The position numbers and the translations under genes are program-made. 13,781 nucleotides of DNA, from positions 1 through 13,781 of the forward strand of contig QLUI01000014.1 of the NCBI GenBank assembly GCA_018725345.1. Reading direction: 5' to 3'. The stretch is from Bacillota bacterium (GTDB taxonomy: Bacteria > Bacillota > Dethiobacteria > Dethiobacterales > Dethiobacteraceae). Numbering within the stretch: the first letter of the stretch is position 1; each line of letters starts with the position of its first letter. Below, piece by piece: positions 6,155-13,781 of this stretch. The notes below the pieces were generated by a model that did not search any database, had not been told where the DNA came from, and saw nothing but the letters and a program-made list of their open reading frames with translations.

Positions 6155-7459
6155 TTAAAACCTGGCTGCCAGTTGATGTAAGGCTTGTTCACTGGCTTCC
6201 ACGGTTTGGGCTATGTCCTCTTTTGAGTGGGCCAGGGAGACAAAGACCGCCTCAAACTGGGAGGGGGCCAGGTAGATTCCCCGGGCCAGCATCAGCTGGA
6301 AATACTCTTTGAATAATAATGTATCCGAGCTGGTGGCTGCCTTGTAGTCCTTTACTTCCTGGGCGGCGAAGAAACCGGTCAGCATGGAACCATAGCGGTT
6401 TACCCGGAGGGGAATTCCCGCTTTTTGGGCCCCGGCCTTTAATCCCTGTGCCAGGATTTCTGTCAGCTGATCCAGTCTTTCATAGCATCCGGGCTTTTCC
6501 AGTTCCTTTAAAACAGCCAGCCCTGCGCTCATGGCCAGAGGGTTTCCCGAGAGGGTTCCGGCCTGATAGACGGGGCCTGCCGGGGCTATGTTCTCCATGA
6601 TTTCCCTTCTGCCGCCATAAGCCCCCACAGGGAGGCCTCCCCCGATGATCTTACCCAGGCAGGTTAGGTCGGGCCTGATGTCCTTCTGGGTCTGCACCCC
6701 GCCCCAGGCTACTCGGAAACCGGTCATCACTTCATCAAAGATGAGAAGAGCGCCGTATCTGGCGGTAAGCTCCGCAAGTCCTTCCAGGAATCCCGGGGCG
6801 GGAAGGACCACACCCATGTTGCCTGTAACAGGCTCCAGGATCACAGCGGCAATTTCTTCTCCCATCCGGGAAAATATCTCTTCCACCCCTGCCAGATGGT
6901 TGAAGCTGGCCGTTAGGGTGCCCCCGGCTATATCTTTGGGGACTCCGGGGCTGGAGGGTACACCCAGAGTCAGGGCTCCAGACCCGGCCTTAATCAGGAG
7001 GGAGTCGGAATGACCGTGGTAACAGCCTTCAAATTTCAGGATCTTGTCCCTATTGGTATAGGCCCGGGCCAGCCTTAGGGCGCTCATGGTAGCCTCCGTG
7101 CCGGAATTGACCATCCGGACCATTTCTATAGACGGGAAAGCCCTGGTAATGATCCGGGCCATTTCCGTCTCGATTTCCGTAGGGGCGCCGAAACTGGTGC
7201 CCGTTTCTTCCACGCATTTTTTCAGGGCGGCAACAACCTGGGGATGCCGGTGTCCCAGAATTAAAGGGCCCCAGGAACCCACGTAATCTATGTATTCATT
7301 GCCATCCACATCCACCAGCCGGGAACCGGCGCCATGGTCAATAAAAAGAGGGTGATCTCCCACGGACCTAAAGGCCCGTACGGGGCTGTTGACCCCGCCG
7401 GGGATATACTCCAGGGCCTCCTTAAAAAGGGCTTGAGATCTGGTATAACTTCTTCCCAT
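6155..7459 (-). CDS. hemL: Glutamate-1-semialdehyde 2,1-aminomutase (HemL)
   Basis: This PLP enzyme moves the amino group of glutamate-1-semialdehyde to give 5-aminolevulinate, completing the C5 route begun by HemA. The 434-residue length is standard. The N-terminus has IPGGVNSPVRAF, with MVNSGTEATMSALRLAR at about 116-132 and YHGHSDSLL at 147-155. The PLP lysine K270 lies in CLGKIIGGGLPVGAYGG, and AGTLSGNPLAMSAG is further on. AGGAGG overlapping the hemB stop sits 8 bases before the ATG. The gene is intact, 12 bp after hemB, and 19 bp before cbiL. Its place in the operon ties the supply of 5-aminolevulinate to corrinoid and siroheme synthesis. Confidence 0.96.
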   Translation of the reverse strand: MGRSYTRSQALFKEALEYIPGGVNSPVRAFRSVGDHPLFIDHGAGSRLVDVDGNEYIDYVGSWGPLILGHRHPQVVAALKKCVEETGTSFGAPTEIETEMARIITRAFPSIEMVRMVNSGTEATMSALRLARAYTNRDKILKFEGCYHGHSDSLLIKAGSGALTLGVPSSPGVPKDIAGGTLTASFNHLAGVEEIFSRMGEEIAAVILEPVTGNMGVVLPAPGFLEGLAELTARYGALLIFDEVMTGFRVAWGGVQTQKDIRPDLTCLGKIIGGGLPVGAYGGRREIMENIAPAGPVYQAGTLSGNPLAMSAGLAVLKELEKPGCYERLDQLTEILAQGLKAGAQKAGIPLRVNRYGSMLTGFFAAQEVKDYKAATSSDTLLFKEYFQLMLARGIYLAPSQFEAVFVSLAHSKEDIAQTVEASEQALHQLAARF

Positions 7460-7471
7460 GAGACCAACCTC

Positions 7472-8452
7472 CTAACTTTCTTTTAACCAGCGGGCAATAT
7501 CCAGGGCATGGTAAGTCAAAATCATATCACTTCCGGCCCTTTTTAGCCCTGTCATCAGCTCCAGGACAACCCGCTTCTCATCGATCCAACCCTGGAGGGC
7601 GGCGGCTTTGACCATGGCATACTCACCGCTGACATTATAGGTGGCTACGGGGCAGAGAAACTGGTCTTTCACGGCCCTGATAATATCCATGTAGGCCAGG
7701 GCCGGTTTGACCATTACCACATCAGCCCCTTCTTCTATATCCAGGGCTACTTCCCTTAAGGCCTGGTCTGTGCCGGACCGGGGGTCCATCTGGTAGGCGC
7801 TTCTGTCACCGAACTGGGGCGCAGAACCGGCGGCTTCCCGGAAAGGCCCGTAAAAGCCTGAAGCATATTTAGCCGAGTAGGCCATAATGATGGTATCGAT
7901 AAAACCTTTCTGGTCTAAGGCTTTCCTGATGGCTGCCACCCGGCCGTCCATCATATCCGAGGGGGCTACAATATCGGCCCCCGCCTGGACATGGGATACG
8001 GCTGTACGGGCCAGGAGGTCCAGAGTGGAGTCATTTAGAATCTCCCCGCCTTGGATAACACCGCAGTGCCCGTGGCTGGTGTATCCACAGAGGCAGACAT
8101 CGGTAATCACTACCAGCTGGGGGAATTCTTCTTTCACTAGGCTGACGGCCTGCTGGACAATCCCCTCCTGGGCGTATCCCTGGGACCCCATTTTATTTTT
8201 ATGAGAAGGAATACCGAAGAGGATGATGGCGGGAATACCAGCCTGGACTGCCTTTTCCGCTTCCGGCAGGAGTCTGTCGGGGGAGAGCTGGAAAACTCCC
8301 GGCATAGAGCCGATTTCTCTTTTGATCCCCTGTCCCTCTATGGCAAACATGGGATAAATCAAATCATTAGCGGTAAGTTGAACCACGGCCACCATATTTC
8401 TGATTCCCGGGGTTTTCCGCAAACGTCTCATCCTGGTAATGGGAAAATTCAT
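7472..8452 (-). CDS. hemB: Delta-aminolevulinic acid dehydratase / porphobilinogen synthase (HemB)
   Basis: HemB condenses two 5-aminolevulinate molecules into porphobilinogen. The 326-residue protein has the zinc-type cysteine cluster DVCLCGYTSHGHCG (C120, C122, C130). It also has the two catalytic lysines K195 (YSAKYASGFYGPFREA) and K249 (VVMVKPALAY). Further family blocks are APSDMMDGRV, DRSAYQMDPR and ATYNVSGEYAM. The three cysteines indicate a Zn-dependent enzyme rather than the Asp-rich Mg-only type. The start overlaps the cobA-hemD stop as ATGA, so translation is probably coupled. Nothing in the sequence looks damaged. Confidence 0.97.
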   Translation of the reverse strand: MNFPITRMRRLRKTPGIRNMVAVVQLTANDLIYPMFAIEGQGIKREIGSMPGVFQLSPDRLLPEAEKAVQAGIPAIILFGIPSHKNKMGSQGYAQEGIVQQAVSLVKEEFPQLVVITDVCLCGYTSHGHCGVIQGGEILNDSTLDLLARTAVSHVQAGADIVAPSDMMDGRVAAIRKALDQKGFIDTIIMAYSAKYASGFYGPFREAAGSAPQFGDRSAYQMDPRSGTDQALREVALDIEEGADVVMVKPALAYMDIIRAVKDQFLCPVATYNVSGEYAMVKAAALQGWIDEKRVVLELMTGLKRAGSDMILTYHALDIARWLKES

Positions 8453-9984
8453 TTATTCCTTCCCCCTTTGCTTGCAAAATGTTCTACCAGGGCCTGGACC
8501 AGACCCTCAATGGTATATTCCCGGGCCACCACATCCACCCTAAGGCCTAAGGTCCGGGCTGTATCCGCCGTTACGGGCCCGATGCAGGCCACAACTATAT
8601 TCTCTGGTATAAACGGCTCTCCGGTGGGGAAAAGGGCGGCGAAATTTTTCACTGTGGAAGAACTGGTAAAGGTAACGGCCTGGATTTGGCCCTGCCGGAT
8701 CTTCTCCAGCAGTATGGTACTGTCCTGGTCATCCTGAACTGTACGGTAGGCCGTAACTTCGTCAACCTGGATGCCGAAAGCCAGTAACCCCTGGGCCAGC
8801 AAAGGCCTGGCCAGCTCCGCCTTGGGCAGCAAAACCCTCTGCCCTATGACCAGTTTCTCCTTTAAACCCTCCAGGATTTCCTCTGTCCGGTATTTTTCCG
8901 GGATAAAATCCACCACCAGGCCCATTTCCTCCAGGGCTTCCCTGGTCTGGGGCCCGATGGCGCAGATTCTGGCCTTTCCCAGATTGCGTATATCTATTTT
9001 CAGTTTTTTCAGGCGCTGGAAAAAGTAGTCCACACCATTGACACTGGTAAAAACAATCCAATCATAGGTTGCCGCCCAGCGGACCGCCTGGTCCAGGGGT
9101 TCCAGGTCCAGAGGGGGTTCGATTTTGATGGTTGGAAACTCCAGGGCTTCTCCGCCCAGATCTGCAATCCTGCGGGAAAGGATGCTGGCCTGCCGACGGG
9201 CCCTGGTGACCAGAATCCGGCGGCCAAAAAAGGGCAGTTTCTCAAACCATTCAAGTTTTTGGCGCAGAGAAACTACATCACCCACAATGATAACGGCCGG
9301 AGATGTGAGGCCCGCAGCCCGGACTTTTTCGCCGATATCCTCCAGAGTACCCGTCACCACTTCCTGCTCGGGGCGGGTTCCCCAGCGAATGACCGCTGTG
9401 GGGGTGGAGGCGCTTTTACACTTTTCCTGCAGGTTGGCCGTTATCTCCGGTAGGTTTTCTACGCCCATTAGAAATATTAATGTCCCCGGATCCAGGGCTA
9501 AACGGCTCCAGTCAATATAGCTGCCTGTTTTGCCCGGGTCTTCGTGGCCGGTGATAACTGTAAATGTTGAGGCCAGTCCCCGGTGGGTTACAGGGATCCC
9601 CGCATAAGCTGGTACGGCAATGCAGGAAGTAACCCCCGGAACTACTTCAAAGGCTACTCCTGCCTGCCTTAAGTGTTCGGCTTCTTCACCGCCCCGGCCA
9701 AAAACGAAAGGGTCTCCCCCTTTCAATCTGGCAACGACACAACCCTTTTGCCCCTGGGTCACCAGTAGCTCATTGATCTCTTCCTGGCTCAATGTATGGC
9801 GATGGGGGAGTTTTCCCACATAGATTAACTCTGCCCCCGGTTTTTTATAGGATAATAGACTGGGATTAGCCAGCCGGTCATAGACAACGGTATCGGCTTT
9901 TTTAATGCACTCCAAACCTTTGACTGTAATGAGCCCGGGGTCTCCCGGCCCCGCACCGATTAAGTATACCCTGCCTTCTTTCAT
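8449..9984 (-). CDS. cobA-hemD: Fused uroporphyrinogen-III C-methyltransferase / uroporphyrinogen-III synthase
   Basis: This 511-residue protein has two domains. Residues 1-245 are SUMT (CobA), which methylates uroporphyrinogen III at C2 and C7 to give precorrin-2. They show the SAM loop LIGAGPGDPGLITVKG, VYDRLANP, ARLKGGDPFVFGRGGEE and VPGVTSCIAVPAYAGIPVTHR. Residues 255-505 are uroporphyrinogen-III synthase (HemD), with RRILVTRARRQASILSRRI, DWIVFTSVNGVDYFF and AVTFTSSSTVKNF. The fusion places the ring-closing enzyme beside the enzyme that uses its product. I chose the ATG at 9984, with AGGAG at 9996-9992 and 7-base spacing. A TTG at 9990 would leave only one base of spacing. It overlaps hemC by one base and hemB by 4. 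CobA-HemD fusions are common in Clostridia. Confidence 0.95.
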   Translation of the reverse strand: MKEGRVYLIGAGPGDPGLITVKGLECIKKADTVVYDRLANPSLLSYKKPGAELIYVGKLPHRHTLSQEEINELLVTQGQKGCVVARLKGGDPFVFGRGGEEAEHLRQAGVAFEVVPGVTSCIAVPAYAGIPVTHRGLASTFTVITGHEDPGKTGSYIDWSRLALDPGTLIFLMGVENLPEITANLQEKCKSASTPTAVIRWGTRPEQEVVTGTLEDIGEKVRAAGLTSPAVIIVGDVVSLRQKLEWFEKLPFFGRRILVTRARRQASILSRRIADLGGEALEFPTIKIEPPLDLEPLDQAVRWAATYDWIVFTSVNGVDYFFQRLKKLKIDIRNLGKARICAIGPQTREALEEMGLVVDFIPEKYRTEEILEGLKEKLVIGQRVLLPKAELARPLLAQGLLAFGIQVDEVTAYRTVQDDQDSTILLEKIRQGQIQAVTFTSSSTVKNFAALFPTGEPFIPENIVVACIGPVTADTARTLGLRVDVVAREYTIEGLVQALVEHFASKGGRNK

Positions 9985-10916
9985 CAACAATCTCCTACCC
10001 TGATCTTATTCAAAATCTCATCCGCACCCTGGGCCAGCAGTTTCCGGGCCAGGGTGATCCCCAGGTCCCCGGGGCAGGTCTTATCAACACTTATACTGTC
10101 CTTGAGCATCCGGTGCCCATCCAGGCTGGCAACCATGCCCTGGAGGGAAATTTTACCGCCCTGGATTTGGGCCATGGCCCCGATGGGAATCTGACATCCC
10201 CCTTCCAGGGTCCTCAAAAAGTCCCGTTCCACCCGGATACAGCAGGATGTTTCCGCGTCATTGGCACCCCTGATTATTCCGGCCATCTCTTCATCATTAT
10301 CCCTGATCTCCAGTCCCAGGGCACCCTGGCCGATGGCGGGAAGGGATATGGAGTAATCAAGTCTTTCCGTTATTCTCTCTCCTAGGCCCAGCCTATCCAC
10401 ACCGGCAGCGGCCAGGATAACAGCTGTAAAATCTCCCTGATCCAGCCGCTTCAGGCGGGTATCAATGTTTCCGCGGAGGTCCGCCAGGTTTAGATCAGGC
10501 CTAGCATGGAGCAGTTGAGCCCTGCGGCGCAGGCTGCCGGTCCCGATAATGGCCCCCCGGGGCAAATCACTAAAGAAATTTCCCTGTCTGGAAATCAGGG
10601 CATCCCGGGGATCTTCCCTCCGGGTGATGGCTCCGATAATCAATCCCGGGGGAAGAATCGTGGGCAGGTCTTTCATGCTGTGAACCGCTAGGTCAATTTC
10701 CCCCTCTAAAAGGGCAATCTCCAGTTCTTTGGTAAAAAGGCCTTTATCCCCAATTTTGGCCAGGGGTACGTCCAGGAGCTTGTCACCTTTGGTGCGCATG
10801 GGAACCAGGACAAAGGTACAGGAAGGATTCCGGCTGCCCAGTAATTCCGCCATATGTTCAGCCTGCCAAAGGGCCAGAGGGCTCTGGCGGGTACCTATTT
10901 TAACTGTTCTCTTCAC
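9984..10916 (-). CDS. hemC: Porphobilinogen deaminase / hydroxymethylbilane synthase (HemC)
   Basis: HemC polymerises four porphobilinogens into hydroxymethylbilane using a covalently bound dipyrromethane cofactor. In the 310-residue protein, VKIGTRQSPLALWQAEHM opens the chain. IDLAVHSMKDLPT (74-86), GTGSLRRRAQLL (125-136), LRGNIDTRLKRLD (147-159) and the cofactor-binding cysteine C241 in LEGGCQIPIGA are all present. Translation starts at GTG (10916), which overlaps the hemA stop as GTGA. A GGGAGGG-type ribosome binding site lies inside the hemA 3' end. The non-ATG start with a coupled overlap may tune HemC level to HemA. The gene is complete. Confidence 0.96.
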   Translation of the reverse strand: MKRTVKIGTRQSPLALWQAEHMAELLGSRNPSCTFVLVPMRTKGDKLLDVPLAKIGDKGLFTKELEIALLEGEIDLAVHSMKDLPTILPPGLIIGAITRREDPRDALISRQGNFFSDLPRGAIIGTGSLRRRAQLLHARPDLNLADLRGNIDTRLKRLDQGDFTAVILAAAGVDRLGLGERITERLDYSISLPAIGQGALGLEIRDNDEEMAGIIRGANDAETSCCIRVERDFLRTLEGGCQIPIGAMAQIQGGKISLQGMVASLDGHRMLKDSISVDKTCPGDLGITLARKLLAQGADEILNKIRVGDC

Positions 10917-12211
10917 AATGCGCCCTCCCTGTTTCCGTCTTCATCCCCTGGTTCCAGATTAAAAAGTTTGCATAGGACCTGGGAATAACCGTTTTCCTTA
11001 TCCCTGCGGGCATATTCTTTGAGGTTGGCGATGGGTTCGTTGAGAATTTTATTCAAGGTAGAGGTTACCAGGGAATTAATGATTTTCTTATCCCGCTCGG
11101 ATAAGGGCCCCAACTTGCGTAAAGCCCAATCGATTTCCTGTTTCCTGATCTTTTCGGCCTTTTCTTTCAAGGCCCTAATGGTAGGTACAACGGCTAAGGA
11201 ATCAAACCATTGATAAAAATTGTTTATTTCCTCGTTAACCAGTAAATCCACTTTAATGGCTTCTCGCCTGCGTTCGGCCAGGTTCTTTTGCACCACCTGC
11301 TCCAGGTCGTCAATATCATAGACGGATATTCCCGAAAGCGCGGCCACCGCAGGATGGATATCCCGGGGGACGGCTATATCTATAAACAGCAGAGGCCGTC
11401 CGGCCCTGGCAGACAGGACAGACTGCAGATCTTCAGCTTTAACAATATAATGGGGAGCTGCGGTACAGCTGATGACAATATCGGCTTCCACCAGGTGAAG
11501 GGAAAAATCATCCAGCCGGATGGCCTGACCTCCAAACTCTTGGGCCAGCTTACACGCATTGGCATATGTCCGATTGCCCACAACCACGGTGGATACACCA
11601 TTACCCACCAGATTACGCAGAACCAGTTCCCCCGTTTCTCCCGTTCCCAGAACCAGTGCTGTGCGGCCTGTTAATTCCCCCAGGATCTGGCTGGCCAGGT
11701 CTACGGCGGCAGAGCCCACGGAAACGGCCAGGCGGTCGATGAGGGTTTCGGTACGGGCCTTCTTCCCCGTGAAGATGGCTTTGAGGAAGAGTCCATTGAG
11801 GATCGGGTTGGACATCCCGCACTGGCAGGCTGTGTCATAAGCTTCCACCACCTGGCCCAGGATTTGGCTTTCCCCCAGAATCATGGAATCTAATCCAGCG
11901 GCCACGCGAAAAAGATGATGAACAGCCTGCCGTCCTTCCTTAATATACGCATGCCTTTCCAGGGTTTCCCCAGCACAACCGCTGAAGTCAGCAATTAAGC
12001 TAATCAGCTCTTCTTTGCCCCGGACCAGATCCCGGGTGGTTGTATAATATTCTGTGCGGTTGCAAGTGGAAAGGATCACCAGACCCTCCACCCGGGAGAG
12101 AACCCTAAATTCGGGGGCTCGGTTTTTAATCTGAACCCTGGTCATAGCCACCTTTTCCCTAATTTCTACGGGGGCCGTCTTATGATTTAGGCCAAATACG
12201 ATGATAGACAT
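10913..12211 (-). CDS. hemA: Glutamyl-tRNA reductase (HemA)
   Basis: HemA reduces glutamyl-tRNA(Glu) to glutamate-1-semialdehyde, the committed and usually rate-controlling step of bacterial tetrapyrrole synthesis. The 432-residue protein shows FGLNHKTAPVEIREK at the start and the catalytic cysteine C50 in LSTCNRTEYY. The active-site block GLDSMILGESQILGQV is at about 107-122, and the NADPH-binding loop VLGTGETGELVLRNL at 187-201. A C-terminal dimerisation helix region follows. The ATG at 12211 lies within the sirC 3' end (25-base overlap) and is preceded by AGAGGTGAG. Its length is normal and no damage is seen. It feeds HemL, which is encoded four genes downstream. Confidence 0.96.
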   Translation of the reverse strand: MSIIVFGLNHKTAPVEIREKVAMTRVQIKNRAPEFRVLSRVEGLVILSTCNRTEYYTTTRDLVRGKEELISLIADFSGCAGETLERHAYIKEGRQAVHHLFRVAAGLDSMILGESQILGQVVEAYDTACQCGMSNPILNGLFLKAIFTGKKARTETLIDRLAVSVGSAAVDLASQILGELTGRTALVLGTGETGELVLRNLVGNGVSTVVVGNRTYANACKLAQEFGGQAIRLDDFSLHLVEADIVISCTAAPHYIVKAEDLQSVLSARAGRPLLFIDIAVPRDIHPAVAALSGISVYDIDDLEQVVQKNLAERRREAIKVDLLVNEEINNFYQWFDSLAVVPTIRALKEKAEKIRKQEIDWALRKLGPLSERDKKIINSLVTSTLNKILNEPIANLKEYARRDKENGYSQVLCKLFNLEPGDEDGNREGAL

Positions 12212-12828
12212 TTTCTCACCTCTTCCCTGGCAGCTTCCATGTTCCCATGTAATACTGATGCAATAATCTCCGAATCTATAATTTCCTGCAGGAACTTCTT
12301 CCTGTCCTGCTGATCCTTTAGCAGCTCCCGGGCCATTTCCCTGGCTTCGCCCAGAAGGGCCAGCACTTGGATATACCCCGGGCCATAAAGCTCCCCTAAC
12401 TCCCTGATAATCTTTCCTGCCAGGGCAGGACTCTTGCCGTTAGTAGAAACGGCGATGAGTAGTTCACCCCGTTTCAAGAAGGAATTAACAATAAAACTGC
12501 TCTCACCAGGACTATCCACCACATTAACCAGAATCCTGTTTTCCCTGCAGTATGCCGCGATAAGACCGTTTATTTCCCTGATGTTGGTGGCGGCGATAAC
12601 CAGGAAACTATCCTGGAGGTATTGCTCCCGGTAATGATCCTCTATCCAGCGGATTTTGCCACAGCGGGCCAGCTCCATCAGCGAGGGACATAGACGGGGA
12701 CTAACAACAAAGACGGCGGCGGCGCTATCAAGAAAGGTCTGGACCTTGCGCAGGGCCACTTCTCCCCCGCCGATAACGCTACATTTTTTATTCTTTAGGT
12801 ATAGGGTAACGGGATAATCAAAACTCAT
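12187..12828 (-). CDS. sirC: Precorrin-2 dehydrogenase (SirC / CysG N-domain / Met8p type)
   Basis: This NAD-dependent enzyme oxidises precorrin-2 to sirohydrochlorin, the branch point for siroheme and, after cobalt insertion, for anaerobic cobalamin synthesis. The 213-residue protein has the Rossmann loop VIGGGEVALRKVQTFL (18-33), then VIAATNIREIN and NVVDSPGESSFI with D105 at the position of the catalytic Asp. AVSTNGKSPALAGKIIREL precedes the C-terminal helices. Single-domain proteins of this kind often lack chelatase activity, and no separate chelatase (CbiK, CbiX or SirB) is in the window. Its start overlaps the cbiO end by 11 bases and its end overlaps hemA by 25. Placement directly before hemA is common in Firmicutes. 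Confidence 0.92.
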   Translation of the reverse strand: MSFDYPVTLYLKNKKCSVIGGGEVALRKVQTFLDSAAAVFVVSPRLCPSLMELARCGKIRWIEDHYREQYLQDSFLVIAATNIREINGLIAAYCRENRILVNVVDSPGESSFIVNSFLKRGELLIAVSTNGKSPALAGKIIRELGELYGPGYIQVLALLGEAREMARELLKDQQDRKKFLQEIIDSEIIASVLHGNMEAAREEVRKCLSSYLA

Positions 12829-13711
12829 AATTATTCACTTCCTGAACACGAATTCCGATTATAGTCTGTTCCTTACCAAATTGGCCCAGGAGACCAATGA
12901 TCTGTTCCCTGGTTCGGGGGACAACAGGTTGGGGAGGTATCATCCCCGCCGCCAGCATCCCCTGGTACATTTCCAAAACCCAGGGTTTAAAAAGATTGGC
13001 CCGCATTAAGGCTGCTTCATCGGACAGAACATCCTGGGGATGGCCCTGGGCGATGGCCTGCCCGTCGTTCATCACAAAAACATAATCGGCCCAGGCAAAA
13101 ACCTCGTCTATGTTATGACTGGAGATCATCACAGTAGCTCCGCCTTGATTAAACTCATCCAGGAGAGCCATAATTTGTCCGGAATAAAAGGGGTCAAGAC
13201 TGCTGGTGGGTTCATCCAGAAGAATAACCTCCGGTTCCATGGCCAGGACTCCGGCTATGGCTACCCTCTTTTTCTGCCCCTGGCTTAAAAAGTGCACGGG
13301 CTTATCCCTTAAAGCCCATGTCCCCGTCTTCTCCAGGGCTTCAGCAACCTTGGCCCTGACCCTATCCTCCGGCCATCCCAGGTTCAGGGGGCCGAAGGAG
13401 ACGTCCTGGTATACGCTGGCGGAAAAAAGCTGATTATCAGGGTCCTGAAAAACGATTCCCACCGTCTTTCTAAGTTCTTTCAACGAGCGCGTGCCGTACT
13501 CCAGAGCACGGCCCTTGAGGAGAATCCGCCCCTTCTCCGGTCTGTTCACTCCATTGAAATGAAGAAAGAGGGTGGTCTTTCCTGCACCGTTTTTTCCCAC
13601 AACGGCAATCTTTTTCCCCCAGGGAATCTGCATAGACAGATTCTTCAGGGCCTTTGTCCCATCTATGTATCTAAAATCAATGTTATCTGCCTCCAGGATA
13701 TGTACTGTCAT
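12818..13711 (-). CDS. cbiO: ECF-type cobalt transporter ATP-binding protein (CbiO)
   Basis: This 297-residue ABC ATPase probably powers cobalt uptake as part of a CbiMNQO energy-coupling factor complex on the inner face of the membrane. Walker A is VVGKNGAGKTT (37-47), the Q-loop is FQDPDNQLF (Q89), the signature is LSQGQKKRVAIA (142-153), Walker B is VILLDEPTSSLD (162-173) and the switch histidine is in SSHNIDE (H199). FQDPDNQLF and KKRVAIAGVLAMEP are typical of ECF ATPases. The C-terminal tail beyond about residue 225 shows no further motif I recognise. GGAGG at 13720-13716 lies 4 bases before the ATG and overlaps the stop of the upstream cbiQ-like gene. Cobalt rather than nickel or vitamin transport is inferred from the corrin neighbours. 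Confidence 0.88.
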   Translation of the reverse strand: MTVHILEADNIDFRYIDGTKALKNLSMQIPWGKKIAVVGKNGAGKTTLFLHFNGVNRPEKGRILLKGRALEYGTRSLKELRKTVGIVFQDPDNQLFSASVYQDVSFGPLNLGWPEDRVRAKVAEALEKTGTWALRDKPVHFLSQGQKKRVAIAGVLAMEPEVILLDEPTSSLDPFYSGQIMALLDEFNQGGATVMISSHNIDEVFAWADYVFVMNDGQAIAQGHPQDVLSDEAALMRANLFKPWVLEMYQGMLAAGMIPPQPVVPRTREQIIGLLGQFGKEQTIIGIRVQEVNNYEF

Positions 13712-13719
13712 AAAACCTC

Positions 13720-13781
13720 CTATACTATGGTCAGAAGAAGCAGGAAGGCATCCAGTCCGGCATAAGCAGCTATGCTATAGG
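13720..13781 (-). CDS. cbiQ: Partial: C-terminus of a CbiQ-like ECF transporter membrane protein
   Basis: Only the last 19 codons lie in the window. They read YSIAAYAGLDAFLLLLTIV before a TAG at 13722-13720 that ends 8 bases upstream of the cbiO ATG. The segment is hydrophobic, as expected of the last helix of a transmembrane protein. In cobalt ECF operons CbiQ directly precedes CbiO. The assignment depends mainly on that context, since the visible sequence is too short for a confident family match. Confidence 0.55.
   Translation of the reverse strand, partial: YSIAAYAGLDAFLLLLTIV

Noticed and set aside
6136..6192. Upstream start for cbiL overlapping the hemL 3' end
   Set aside because: The extra residues are not conserved in the family, and the ATG at 6135 has an excellent AGGAGG at a proper distance.
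8201..8737. Plus-strand frame of 178 codons spanning the hemB/hemD junction
   Set aside because: It lies opposite two well-conserved genes, has no family similarity I can see, and its composition is that of reverse-complemented coding sequence.
9985..9990. TTG start two codons upstream in cobA-hemD
   Set aside because: It would sit one base from the AGGAG site; the ATG at 9984 has normal spacing and fits the conserved N-terminus.
755..13711. High frequency of CCAGG/CCTGG pentamers across the window
   Set aside because: These fall inside genes and are explained by frequent CTG, GCC and GAG-type codon pairs at moderate GC content. I could not count them against an expectation, so I do not treat them as a signal.
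1..13781. Cobalamin riboswitch, CRISPR array, tRNA or insertion sequence
   Set aside because: I saw no B12-box-like conserved element in the short spacers, no regularly spaced repeats, no cloverleaf, and no transposase or terminal inverted repeats. The deletions are not flanked by any visible mobile element.

Overview
The window is one dense, minus-strand tetrapyrrole operon. It reads right to left and covers the common trunk from glutamyl-tRNA to uroporphyrinogen III, the siroheme/cobalt-precorrin entry step, and part of the anaerobic (cbi-type) cobalamin pathway. Moderate GC content, strong GGAGG-type ribosome binding sites, ATGA/GTGA start-stop overlaps, the fused CobA-HemD protein and the order sirC-hemA-hemC-cobA/hemD-hemB-hemL all suggest an anaerobic Firmicute of the Clostridia, probably Peptococcaceae-like. 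That placement comes from gene order and protein style, not from a database search. No credible gene is seen on the plus strand.

Layout in order of transcription: the last 19 codons of a cbiQ-like cobalt-transporter membrane gene (13781-13720); cbiO ATPase (13711-12818); sirC (12828-12187); hemA (12211-10913); hemC (10916-9984); cobA-hemD fusion (9984-8449); hemB (8452-7472); hemL (7459-6155); cbiL (6135-5431); decayed pieces of cobQ and probably cbiB (5440-5105); an intact cobD (5100-4000); a cbiC/cbiF chimera (3979-3377); cbiG (3377-2319); cbiH (2256-1516); cbiJ (1519-755); a 90-bp spacer; cobO (664-134). The operon ends in a perfect hairpin at 110-135.

How the genes work together: HemA, HemL, HemB, HemC and HemD make uroporphyrinogen III. 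CobA and SirC convert it to sirohydrochlorin, and CbiQ/CbiO would bring in cobalt. CbiL, CbiH, CbiG and CbiJ are four of the corrin-ring enzymes. CobD makes the aminopropanol-phosphate arm and CobO adenosylates the corrinoid. HemE and later heme genes are absent, so the local emphasis is siroheme and cobalamin.

The most notable observation is that the corrin part has been hollowed out. Where cobQ and cbiB are expected there are only out-of-frame fragments. Where cbiC-cbiD-cbiE/T-cbiF are expected there is a 200-residue chimera of the CbiC N-terminus and the CbiF C-terminal two thirds. The fragments lie in the order expected of an ancestral operon, so several internal deletions, or an assembly that dropped sequence, are the simplest explanations. 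As written, this locus cannot support de novo corrin synthesis unless the missing genes lie elsewhere. I found no previously undescribed system; every intact gene belongs to a well-known family.
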